From: Synanceia verrucosa
Taxonomy: Eukaryota; Chordata; Actinopteri; Perciformes; Synanceiidae
NCBI GenBank assembly: GCA_029721515.1
Contig: CM056561.1
Span: 3,186,001-3,250,000 of the forward strand
DNA: 64,000 bases
Reading direction: 5' to 3'
Part shown: in pieces, positions 24,104 through 36,900 of the stretch
How the letters are laid out: each line of letters opens with the position of its first letter
How positions within the stretch are numbered: the stretch's first letter is position 1
Notes under the pieces: generated by a model
Seen by the model: only the letters and a program-made list of their open reading frames with translations
Told to the model about the DNA's origin: nothing
Databases searched by the model: none
Translations under genes and position numbers: made by a program

Positions 24104-27100
24104 GTAAAACACAGTGATGAGTGCACCTTTCAAGGTCGGGCTGACCTTGGGGCTGTGGTTATGACTGAAAGGTGCAGCAGGATCAGAGCCCTGCTGTCGT
24201 TTATTCTGCCGTCCGGCCTCACTCTGTCACTCACTCAGCTCAGTAGGTCAGCGGCTCCCATGAGCCATCATTGACGAAATCTGACCAGCATGTGTTCAGT
24301 TTTGGGATTCACTGAGAAACGCTGTAGGACATCACAGACACGTCCTCCTTATATCACTGCTGAGTGTTGTCAGGGTTATTATTCATGATCTCGACACAGC
24401 TGGGTAATTGTTTATATTTATGTTATGATTTATTTTATTTATAATAATGATTTATTTTATTTATATTTATGTTATGACTTATTTTATTTATAATAATGAA
24501 TTATTTTATTTATATTTATTTTATGATTTATTTTATTTATAATAATGATTTATTTTATTTATATTTATTTTATGATTCATTTTATGATTTATTTATATGT
24601 ATTTATTTTATCGTTTATATGCTCAGTATTTATCCTGTGGTAAATTCATTTTCATATTCATATCTGTGTATAAGACAATTTTTATACTTATTTTTATGCT
24701 TATTTTTGTACTTACATTCTAAGATTTTCATACTTTTTTTCACACATATCTCATATTTTTATACTTATTTTTGTTATTGTGCACTGAAATTCATTGTACA
24801 GTTGTATAATTAAGGCCACTTTATTATATTCTAATGAATTAAAGGGAATAACACTCCTACTGAGTGTCAGTTTCTGAATGTTGAATTATTTTAAAAAATT
24901 GAAAGATCTCAGATGGTGACATTCCCATTTGCTGTTTGTCCAAAACCTCAACAAAATTTTATTTGATATGTCCTTTATGGGTGCAGGTGCAAATATTCAG
25001 TGTTTGCACTATTTTAGCTGCTCTCTTAGGATGATTTATTAGTAGAATAAATAATGATTTCAAAAATATTACAATGACCCACCATGCTTTTGTCTGTATT
25101 CTGTCAAGTAGGGAATATGTTTTATCAAAATGGACTACCAGTGATCATAACGTGGTTAAATGTAAAGAATCTGATCATATTATGTATTTTTCCATTTGAG
25201 CTACTTATTTATTATTTTTTTCTTCTTATTTATATCCAAGCAGAGTTCTGTTAATGCTGTTGTATTTTAAAACAAACAGTGTTTCCCAACCTCCTCTTCA
25301 AAGTAAGGTTATTTGACTTGTATGTCATCCTGGGAGTTAAAATGCAGCTGTAAAGTTCCTGTGGTCAGAACATTTCAGCATTAAAGCGTCTGTAAACATC
25401 ATTTGTCATTTACACATAGATTATTATTCCGTCCTCCTCACTGCTCTCTTTTTTCAGTGACACACAGAGAGAGGAAGTGCTCCAGTTAGCAGTGGTAACA
25501 CATCATCACATGTCCTGCTTTCAGACGTTTAGCTTTCTGAAAACAAAATATATGCAGATATGTTGACTAGACAGTGAAATGGGCGCAGTGTGCTTTTAAA
25601 AGGCAGCGCTGTCATTTCTCTGTCTGTGTTTTTTTTTAATCTGACTTGACGCACATTCACGCTCGTCTCAGCATCCTGTTCTGAAATAAGGAAGTTGGCA
25701 GATAGCTGGAGCTCAGTGGTGATCTCGCTCTGCGCCGCTCCTGTTTGTTTCTACCGTGGACTCTATTTTTTTTTTTATTTTATTAGTTTGAGGGTTTTTT
25801 CCTTAGCCATGGAGGTTTTCTCTCTGGGATTTCTACGCATCACCTGACTGGTTTTTGTTAAAGTCTGCAGCCTCTATCTTATCTCCTGCTCTTCTGGCTT
25901 TTTGTAGTGCCCCCTAAACCTTCGCACCTGCTCGCCCTTGGGCAAGACAAGAAACCTAAGAGGATCCCTCCACCGCCCTCCAGGCCTCTGCCGGCTCCCC
26001 CTCCTCCGCCTAAACCAAAGCCCAGTCAGACGCCTCCTGGCTTGGGAGTGCAGCCACAGAAAGAGGCCCAGAAGGTGGGGCTGCTCATCGAGAGGTTCGA
26101 GAACTCCAGGTGAGGCTTTTCAGGCTCAGATTTTGATCATGTCAACGTACAAAGAGAGGTTTCATGATGTTAATTTGCTCTGTTGTCCTCTCAAAATATT
26201 TCCAGTAAAATGTGTATTCTTAGACTGGTTATTGCAGGTGTGACAGTGTGACTTTATTTTCCCAGGGTCCCCATCCTGGGGGTTCTCCCGCGGTCCCAGC
26301 TGCACCTGTGTCTGAGAATGGACACTGCGTCTGACATCACTTCCTCCTGCGGCCCAGACACCACGGCGAACGTCTCAGGAGACTCCTTCCCCGTGGACAA
26401 ACTTGCACTTGGCGCCTGCGAACAGACTCTCGAGGTGTCTGAACTCTCCTGTCTGGAGTCTGTGCACATCGACGGCTCGGACGACGCCCCGCTGGACGAG
26501 TGCGACATCTCACATGGCGTTAGTTGCCTTGACGATGTGGAGCGGGAGGAAGGCTCCTCCCACGAGCTCTTGGACAATCCGGACTCCACGGAGCAGAACG
26601 GGAAGATTCCCAACCGGGACAGCGGCATCGACAGCCCGTCCTGCACCGTGGAGGGGGAGGTGTTCCCCAACGAGGACGCCATTGACGAGGAGGACCATTA
26701 CGACAGCGTCACGGAAACAGAGAGCGTGTCCTGTTGTGTTACCCTGGGCAACAAGAGGGACTCGACGCAGGATGAGGACAGTGACTTGGATGAGGGCAGC
26801 AGTGGAGAAATACACTCTCTGACAGACACACAGACTGGATATCTGACGGACCAACACTCCGAGGCCCACAAAGTGAGTACCTGAAGCCTCACCAGGTCAT
26901 AACCACACACCTGAACAACCTGAATTTAAAGTCTGAATAGTCACTCACTTACGTCCATAACTTCCCCCACCACGGCACCTTTTTATTTCATTACATCATG
27001 AGTTTGAGGAATATTTCACGGCGTGTTTTAAGTTGAGCAAGTTTAAAAGCTTCGCCTCAGACGGTCACACTGCCTTTCATGTAGTGGAAAAAGTAGCTTG

Positions 27101-27722
27101 TGTCTATTATTATCTCGGCCTGGGTGAACAGTTTCAAAGAATACTTCTGCATGAAACGTTAGACGCTGTTACAGCCGGTCAGAAGTGGCCTATTTGTGTC
27201 TAAAAGCAGCTCTGCTGTTACATAAAAGGATGAATACCTGGCCAAAAGCTGTAACAGGAGCTTGTGATGGCTGCTCGATAAAAGATTTCAGAGGCGGATA
27301 TCTCCCCACCGCTGAGCTAAAGTTTCTCTCACCCTTCAGTTTGACTATTGATTGTAAACAACACTGATAACTCAAGCAGTGCACGTATATGAGCTGTCAG
27401 TGTATCCTGTGTTTGGAGACGTTCAGGTCCTGATATAAAAGCATCAGGGTGAGGTCGTAAAGTTTACAGGCAAACCAGAGAAATTCTCTGATTCTGGAGG
27501 TGATGACAGAAAGATGAAAGACCAACAGAAAGTCAGCACAGAGTTTTAGTGATCAAACAGCAGATTTACAGTAGTCGTGTTACCGTTGAGGGTTTTAGCA
27601 GACGACTTTATGAACAGAATCTCTCTTAAACACACCCAAAGCGTCCTCTGCCCACAGTGTTTGAGGGAAAGGTATCTCTGCCGCCCAGCACTTCCTGATC
27701 CAGCAGCGCTGTGCAGAGGAAG

Positions 27723-27794
<72 letters not shown>

Positions 27795-28419
27795 TGCTCC
27801 AGCTGTCATGTTGATGGCTTTATAATGACGGGCCTGTGTCACAGGATGTGGGCTGTCAATGTGCGCTGCAACAAGAGGATTATTATTAGCACAGTAATGC
27901 CAATAAATAATTAGAATAATAATAAAAATAATAAGTGTGTGTGGGCATGTATTACTAACATTATGGGGACATTAGTCAGTTCACACACTCACATTGTGGG
28001 GACTCCTCTTCCTTCTGGAGACAAAATGCATGTCCCCATAATGTGAACATTTTAGAGTGAAGACTTGGAGAAGATTTAATGTTTTCAGATTTTAGTTAGA
28101 GTTAGGATTAGGATTATGCAAGTACTGGTTATAGTTAGAGTCAAGGTAAATGTCTAGGAAGTGAAAGTAAAGTCCCCATAACCTCAGTAATACATGACTG
28201 TGTGTGTAAGAGCATGTATTACTAACGTTAAGGGGATATCAATGTGTTTGCACACTCACATTGTGGGTCCTTCTGGGGACAAAATGCATGTGAACTGTTA
28301 TATTTTAGAGAAAAGACTTGGAGAGGGGTTAGTGTAACGTCAGATTTTGGTTTGGATTAGGATTATGCAAATACAGGTTATAGTTAGGAGATGAATGTAA
28401 AGTCCCCATAACCTCAGTA

Positions 28420-28452
<33 letters not shown>

Positions 28453-31400
28453 AGCAGTTGTGAAACACTCATTGTTATAACAGGCCAGCTGTTTCATGAC
28501 CCCGATATGTTTTTCTGTGTCACTGGGATGAACTTCATCATTTCTAATGTTAAATCAAACCTTTTTTAAAATCATCTCAGCTTTCAGTTTCATATGTTGC
28601 CATGGTTACACGAAACCACTGACTAGAATGGAGCTTTGTGAACGTCAGTCAACGGTAATCTGCTCCGGATGCTGCGTTAAAGAACAGTCCCATGCAAAAA
28701 TAACAAAAAAAAAAAAAAAATCAATAATGACTTGATCCTACTAATAAGTGTTGTCCTTTGTGTGTACATGAGAACCTGTTCATGTTTTTATTAAAAACTC
28801 ATCAATGATTACAGTGAACATATCGTTTATTTTGAGGCGACCTGTAAATACTCACGAGAGCACCAAATCCACAGATGTTTTCATATGTTATTCAGCCTTT
28901 TTAAAAATGAAACTGGGCCATTTACACAGATTTATACCTGCAGTGGGAATTAATGGGCTGCAGCTCTACAAAAACAAAAATATAGAATATTTCCAGCTTT
29001 GTCATTTAAATAAAGCCTAGAATGCTTTGTAAATATTTGGCACCGTCTGCATGAAACAATTCATTTTAATAAGTAAATCATGTTTGCTAATATTGACTGC
29101 ATCATGCACCTTCCTCCAAACATCATGATCATTTGTGAACACTTTATTGATTTATCAAATTAACTGTGTAAACAACAGAAAATATGAAATCAAAAATGAA
29201 AATAATGCAGACGCCAGATGTTTGTGTTCAAAGTAAAACAGCCTAAGAAGCATATTAATCAGTGTTTCCCAAAGTCCAGGATGTTTAGTGTCATAGAGGA
29301 GGAAAGAAACCAGGAATTGTTCACCTTTTTTCTTGAAAAATTACTGAAACCTGTTAATTTAATAGTCAACAACTAATAGATTGTCAGTGATTCAAAGAGG
29401 CTATAGATAGCTATAACTTAACAAAGCACAATATAAGAAAATGGTATTGGCAGCTTTATATTGATCAACTTGAAAACACATCATGAGCTCGTTGATTCTT
29501 TGGATGAAATAGGATGGACAGGAAGCTTTCAGGATTAACTGTGGAGCTAAGAACAAACATGAAGTGATGATCTTTATCATAACAGCTTCAAATGAGTCAA
29601 ATCTTCCAGCGGAACGAAACACTTTCAGCTATAAATATTTGCCATAAACAAGCTGGCCAAACACACCAAACATTCATTTTGAAGAGGCTGTGCTGGAGGG
29701 AGGAGCGTGCAGTGTGTTGGGTTGACTTTGCATGAATGTGTCAGTGAGTGTTTACATTTTGTCACATGCGTTAACCTGCAGTGATCCCCTTCTTTCTGTT
29801 TCCGCCTCAGTGCTCAGAGACCCAGAAGCTCCTGAACATCGCCAAAGAGCTTCTCCACACTGAAGAGGCCTACGTCAGAAGACTCAACCTCCTGGACCAG
29901 GTAGCGCTGGAGCTTCGTCTCTTTGTCTGTTTGTGTGTTTTGGATGCCGTCGATCCGGTGGTCTTAGTGATGGAGATCAGGGCTGAGCTGTGCGATCACT
30001 GGACAACAAGCTCTTCCTCTGTTTATAGGATTACTCATAAACACGGTCATGTGAGAGAGAGTGTTTTTTTATTTCCACATGACAGCATTGTCATCATAAA
30101 ACTGAGCATGTGCACTAACTAACTGTATAAAGCAGCACTTATTGCTGTCTCACGCTGCCCTCGTTCACTACTGTGGATTAAAGATGTTTCCTGACTCTGG
30201 GTTTAAGTTAAGAAAACAGTTTGAGTTTGATGCTGCTGTCCAGATTTAGCTGTTTAGTTGGAGTCACTGATGGAGAATTCACCATATATTATAGGGGTGG
30301 GTATTGACAAGGACCTCACGATACGACACGTATCGCGATGCTTGAGTCACGATACTATACATTATTGTGATATATAGTAAATGCAGCTTAAAATACAAGT
30401 TGTGTGTATATAGTTGTATATACAGTATGTACATATATATGTATGCACAGCACATGTATTCACAGTATATATACACATACATATATATATAATTTAAAAT
30501 CAATATTATATCAGAAGAAAAAGTATCGCAATATATTGCCATATGATTATTTTTTCCCACCCCTAATATATGTTAACAATAGAACAATATAGAAACATTT
30601 TAGTGGCATTGTAAGCAGCACATCATTTTTTTTTTTTCGTTTGTTCTCATATATTCATCACTACTGACATGGTTTATCTAATCAGTGCAGCCTCCAGCTT
30701 TAACTTCAATCTTGTTTTCAGGATTAATATATTAGTCAATAATTCCCAATGAAAGCTGACATATTCAAGCTCCCTGTCTGATTTAGAGCTGCAAATTATG
30801 ATTATTTTCATCCAGTGATGATTTTTTTTTTTAATTCTATCAGTTGTTTGGTCTATAAAATGTCAGAAAATGGTGAAAAATATGAATTAGTGTTTAGTGA
30901 CTCTAATGTCAACTCAAATATATTCAAGCTGAAATCGCAGAATTCTGTCAGCCAGTTTAAAAAAAAAAAGTCTAATTTCATCCCTGTTTGTGTTCGCTCG
31001 TGTTTGTGATGAGAATTCACTCGTGGCGGTTCGCTCTTCTTCCTCTTTGCTCGGTTCATGAGGCACAGAGTTGCACCGCCGTCCTATCACAGAGCAGACT
31101 TTTTCTACTTGTCGCTGAGGGCAGAGAACCCTCACACTCAACTTCCTGTTTTTGTCACAGCACTTTCTCGCGACACCACATTTCCATGGAAACGACTTTG
31201 TCAGTCATTTGCTTGCACAGGGGGATGGATGTGATGGGCAAACCCATTTATCTCAGGAGTTATTATGATGCGTCATTATGTTTGATTTCAGAGCTGAATG
31301 TGAACATTAGGAGATGCCAGATTAGATTTGATGTAGCAGCTCTGAAACTATTAGTGGATTAATTCCACTCATCCATTAACTGAAATTCTGATAATTTAAT

Positions 31401-33886
31401 TGGTTCTTCTGTGATTTATTATCGCACTTCTATTAAGTTTCGGGAAGAAAAAGATCCACAAACTCTGGATTTTGGAGGTTTTAAGCTGAGATGAGCCTCA
31501 TGACATCACTGTGACATCATCGGGGAGGACAAAATAAATGCTTGACTTAAAATCAGTGCATTTACAGTCTCTTATCAGGCAACATTTGCTGCTTTTTACT
31601 TCAGTTTTTTGTTGAAACTTCTCTCTCTCTCTGTGTGTTTACATGCCTGCTCCATGGATAGGACTCAGGCTTTTTGGAGTATTTGTATTCATGAGTGTTT
31701 TTTCTCTGCAGGTATTTTGCACTAAACTCACAGAGGCTGGAATCCCTCAGGACGTGATCACAGGGATCTTCTCCAACATCTCCTCCATCTACTGCTTCCA
31801 CGACAAGTTCCTGCTGCCTGAGCTCAAGACACGCATCACTGGAGAATGGTGAGGAATAAATAAATATAAATAAAATAAATATGAGTGTGGCGTCGCTATT
31901 AAAGACGTCGTGGCTCTGGTTGTGGTCAGGTTTCCAGGTGTAGGTTGCTAAGTTGTGTCTTTTTGTGTCTCGGTAAGCAGGAAATTTACCCTCAGTGAAT
32001 GTTATTGTGCCACCATCAGCCATCCTTGGTAGATAATGAGTCCTCTGCAGAGAGATGTCTCACATAGAGTGCATTAGCTCAGATAAAGAGGCTTAAAACC
32101 TAAACACCTCAGGAAGAAAGTTCATAAGAAAGACATTTATTTGAGGAATTCCACAGTAATGTGTCTGAGATTAGTCTCAGCAAAATATTCACATTTAGGA
32201 AGCTAAAACTTTTTTTTTTAACTTTTTTTCTTAAAAGGTACTCCAACGGATTGATTAATTAGCAAAAATTGTTGCCTATTAATGTTATAGTGCAGCTCTA
32301 AATAAACTAATAAATATGATATTATATGATTGTACTTGATTTTTATTAACATGCATTGTTTTTTTTCTATTTTCAACAACACAAAACTACATCACAATGC
32401 ACTGCAATGACAAACAAAAACATACAAGGCGGCATTCAATCAAAAACAAAACACAAACAAATAAAAACACAATGCAGGCCTTTAGCTTGTATATATTCCA
32501 TCACCTGTTCACATTTCCAGGACATCCTTTAGGTCTGCTTTCTTTATGGAGTTCAAAAAGTTCCTCCAGATTTCCTAAAATTCTGAGCTCTTCTTCTTCA
32601 CCATGTTGGTCGGTCTGATACTACTTTTAACAAAATACAGTATATCTGATATTTAAAACTTTATTTCATTAAAGCATTTGAGGAAGGAAGCAGCATCTAG
32701 AGTCACATTTCTCTACGCTCAAAGAGAGTTTAGTGGATTCACTCTGGTATTAATCCGTGCGGTCTGTTCGCTGTAGGAACTCCAACCCTCGTATTGGAGA
32801 CATCCTCCAGAAGCTGGCTCCGTTCATGAAGATGTACGGAGAATATGTGAAGAACTTTGACCGAGCCATGGACCTGGTGAACACCTGGACTCAGCGCTCC
32901 TCACAGTTCAAGAGTGTCGTTCAGAATATACAGGTAGATGTCACCTGAATGCATACTGAGTCCATTAATCAGCATTAATTCCAGCATTTATTTTACCATT
33001 TTTAACTGCATGTTGTGGAAAAAATCCTTTCATGTATTAAATGATTGCTGAAATATACTCTGATACATTACAGCTCTAAGAAGCTGATTTTCATTTTATT
33101 GCTCTCTTAATACAGAAGCTCATAGCTGCACATTACAGAAACATTTTTTCATGATATCTAACTGTTGAAATGTTTGTTTTGTTGCTTGAACCAACAGAAA
33201 CAGGATGTGTGTGGGAACCTGACGTTGCAGCATCACATGCTGGAGCCGGTCCAGAGGATTCCTCGCTACGAGCTGCTGCTCAAAGACTACCTGAAGAAGC
33301 TGCCTGACGACGCTCTGGACCGAAAAGACGCCGAGAGTGAGACTCTTTACACCTCTAACTGATCCCTAACGCACATGTGTCTGACCTGTAAAACAAGTAT
33401 GTGTCCATCTCTTTGAGCAAATGTCTGAACTAGATTTTCATTGTCCTGCCATCCACATTAAAATGATGCAGTGATTAGGGATGGCGTGAACACAAAAACA
33501 TGTCAGTGAAGACCTAAAGGGAGGAGAAACGATGCAGAAAGAGCAGGTGAAGCTCAGACACGTCTGTCATCAATTTATGATGCTCAAGCGAACATTTGTG
33601 TTCATCACAAGTTACAAGAATCTCTGACTATTTATTTCAGACAGAAAATAGGTGGAATTTTAACTATACATATTCTATATTTTACTATATATAACAAATA
33701 TATATTTATATTACCTATATAGTTAAGTCGTTATAGTTGGTATAGCTCTCCTTAGTATAGTTAGTTAAAATATTTTTAAATCGACACTTATAAGTACATA
33801 TATATATGTATATGTACACACATATGTTTATATATATGTGTGTATTTATACATATATACGTATATGTATATACACATATATATATT

Positions 33887-33922
<36 letters not shown>

Positions 33923-36900
33923 GGTTATATTTCTAGGAAAAACTGCTCTTTGCACCCAAGATTAGTATTGTTGGCTAAAATCATCTTTGTTGAGAGAATA
34001 AAATGAGATGAACAGTTCAGACAGTGATGCTCTCCTCCAGATAACAGGATGACATAATGGATGGAGATGATGCTTCTTGTTAGGATTGCCTGCTAGAAAC
34101 AGATTATGCTGCTTTTTAACATGATCTGATGTCCTCCCACAGTCTTTGCTTCCATTTACCTGAGTATGTTTGGAGCCTCTCATCCAGCTGAAGAGCAGTC
34201 CATCACTGTTGTTTTGGCCTCTTTTCCCTCGGCTCTGTGTCTCCTCTGTTTATGTAGGCCATGATTAAGATGGCTGACTCAGGTGCTCACAAGGCTCTCC
34301 GTTGGCTAAAAGCCTCCCTAATGCATGCAGCGTGTTTAATGTCAAGAGCGTGTCGAGCCTTGGATCCTGTCACATTTATTTAATGAAGCTAGTGTGACAT
34401 CCTCTTATTTTTCATAGGCGACAAACGCATTACTGGTGTTTGTAACAGAGATTGATCTGTGTCTGCTGGATATTACACTTATTTTTATATTATCATTCAT
34501 ATATTTGTGAATGAATGTTTGTTACAGAGGCGTTGGAGCTGATCTCGACTGCAGCGAATCATTCCAACGCAGCGATCAGGAAAATGGTAAGACTTGATGT
34601 TTTCTTCTTGTAGCTCTCACCTCTTTCCTCACTCTCTCTGGTCGTCTCACTCAGCGTCATGAAACCAGCTCATGTGTGACTCAACCGAAGAGTTGCTGAT
34701 GCCGTACAAGTGTTCGTCTGAGGGAGTGAACGAGTCGAATTGGCACAGACAGGAAGTTGCCGTTTCCTGCCTTCGAGTTTCACGGCTTGCGGAAGCCTGG
34801 CTGACTTTTTAGCACTCGTCCTCTGCGTCTCTTTCCTCTGTCTGGCCGTGTTACTCGTATTTCTCACATCCTTAAAAAAACAACTTGTGCAGACAAATCA
34901 GATTGTTGAATCATCCAACCCCCTTCTCTCCTTCCCTCATCATCCTCCTCCTGCTTCATGCTTTCAGGAGAAGATGCACAAGCTGCTGGAGGTTTACGAG
35001 AGGCTCGGAGGAGAGGAGGACATCGTTAACCCAGCCAATGAGCTCATCAAAGAGGGACATATCAAGAAGATGTCAGCCAAAAACGGAACAGCACAAGACC
35101 GATACCTCTACCTGGTGAGAGGGGGTGAATTTCAGGGATCCATCTCAGTATATGTGATCCCTGTTGTCTCACTGCGTTTCTGTCTCTCATCCAGTTCAAC
35201 AACATGGTGCTATACTGTGTGCCTAAACTCAGACTGATGGGACAGAAGTTCAGCGTCAGAGAGAGGATCGATATCGCCGGCATGGAGGTGCAGCTCCTCA
35301 TCCTTCCTCGTTCTGTTGTGTTAGCCGTCTTTTGCTTTCTCCTCAGGCGATGTATTTATACTGGTGGCTGCTTTGTCTCTTGACCTTCAGGTGCAGGAGA
35401 ACGTGAAGCAGAACCTTCCTCACACGTTTGCCATCATCGGAAAGCAGCGATCGCTGGAGCTGCAAGCGAGGTAACGACATCAGAGTCGACCGACCAGAGA
35501 AAAACTGCAGGCTCAGATCTGACTTTTACGTGCTGTCATCTCTGAGTGTTGAAAGTAGAATATTAAACAGTATTAAAACATATACATCATGTTAAAAACA
35601 CAAATTCTTGAAATAAACTATATAAGTTGAAAAATAATGTAATTTTTTTTTATTTCCTGTTATTATTATTATGTATTTAATACTGTTTAAAGTACAGTAA
35701 TAAACAGTATTAAATACATAATTATAATGATAAGACATTATGTTAAAATCATATGAATTCATGAAGTAAACTAAAAATATATATTTTATTTAATTTTTAT
35801 TACTTTTATTTTAAAATAAGCAAAAACAGACCATCTCAAATACCCTTTAAAAAAGGGTATTTTTTTCTGACACTTTTAATTTATGTCATTTTCATTTGTG
35901 CTGTGACTTTTAACATAATCGTCATAGTTAGTGGTTGTCACCTACAGGCTCATCAGCAAACTAAACTGGTCTGAATTAAGGTTTTTTATTTCAAACTGTC
36001 TGTTTTCTCAGTTTGAGGTGAATATTTGAATCGTCTGAGCCTTCGTTCTTGTGGTGCTCTTTAGGTTTTTGGTCATAAAGTAATCCTGTGATCTTTTCTT
36101 TGCTCTACAGGACAGCTGAGGAGAAAGAAGACTGGATTCAGGCAAGGACCACACGCATGCCTGCGTAGATATATTGTCACACTCACGTTCATTCTGCACA
36201 CACGCAGCATTTTGGGCTGTTGCCTTCGGTAGTTCTGCTTTATTAGACGATGGAATTAGCAAATATTTCCTCCCCACAGTCATTCAGTGTGTTTGGAAAT
36301 TATATTCTGGAATAAAGCCTCTCGTTATTGTTCATTTAACTCGTTCCTGCAGAGTAAAGCTGATTAAAACATTTCTCATGCTGGATCAGAGGAGGTCTGT
36401 TTTTAGTCTGTGGAGAGGAACGAGAGAGGGACTGAAATGAATAGAGACAGTGTTCAGAAAAGACATAGACAGTCTACTTAGAGGAGAGTAGGACCATGAT
36501 GCATTTGGAGCTGTGATGTCAGTCGTTTGGTGCACAGATGGCACGCCACACACACTCTCTTTTTCACTTTGTACACCGATGACAGCAGATTGGATATTTT
36601 TGCATCATGCTGCGACTCAGCAGTTTAACGTAGTTCCTCACGAGACAAGTACGAACAAGAATGACTGCATTCACATGCTGATGTGTCTGATCAATATTCC
36701 ATCCCTTCTTGTTTTCCCATCCCTCCTCCTCTTCCTCCCCTAAATCTCTCCTGACTCTCAGGTGATCCTGTCCACCATCGAACGGCACAAACAAAACAGC
36801 GAAACGTTCAATAAAGCTTTCAACAGCTCCTTCTCCCGGGAAGACGACCACCCCCCTGAGTCACCGGTCAGTCTCGCTCTCCCTTAACCAATCAGTTCAT

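Noticed and set aside
26254..26682. 142-codon minus-strand ORF and 139-codon + frame over fgd3 exon C
   Set aside because: Shadows of the fgd3 coding exon in other frames.
27546..27842. Thr-His and Val-Cys repeat ORFs
   Set aside because: Translations of the (GT)n microsatellite. The same applies near 8000, 16950 and 44930.
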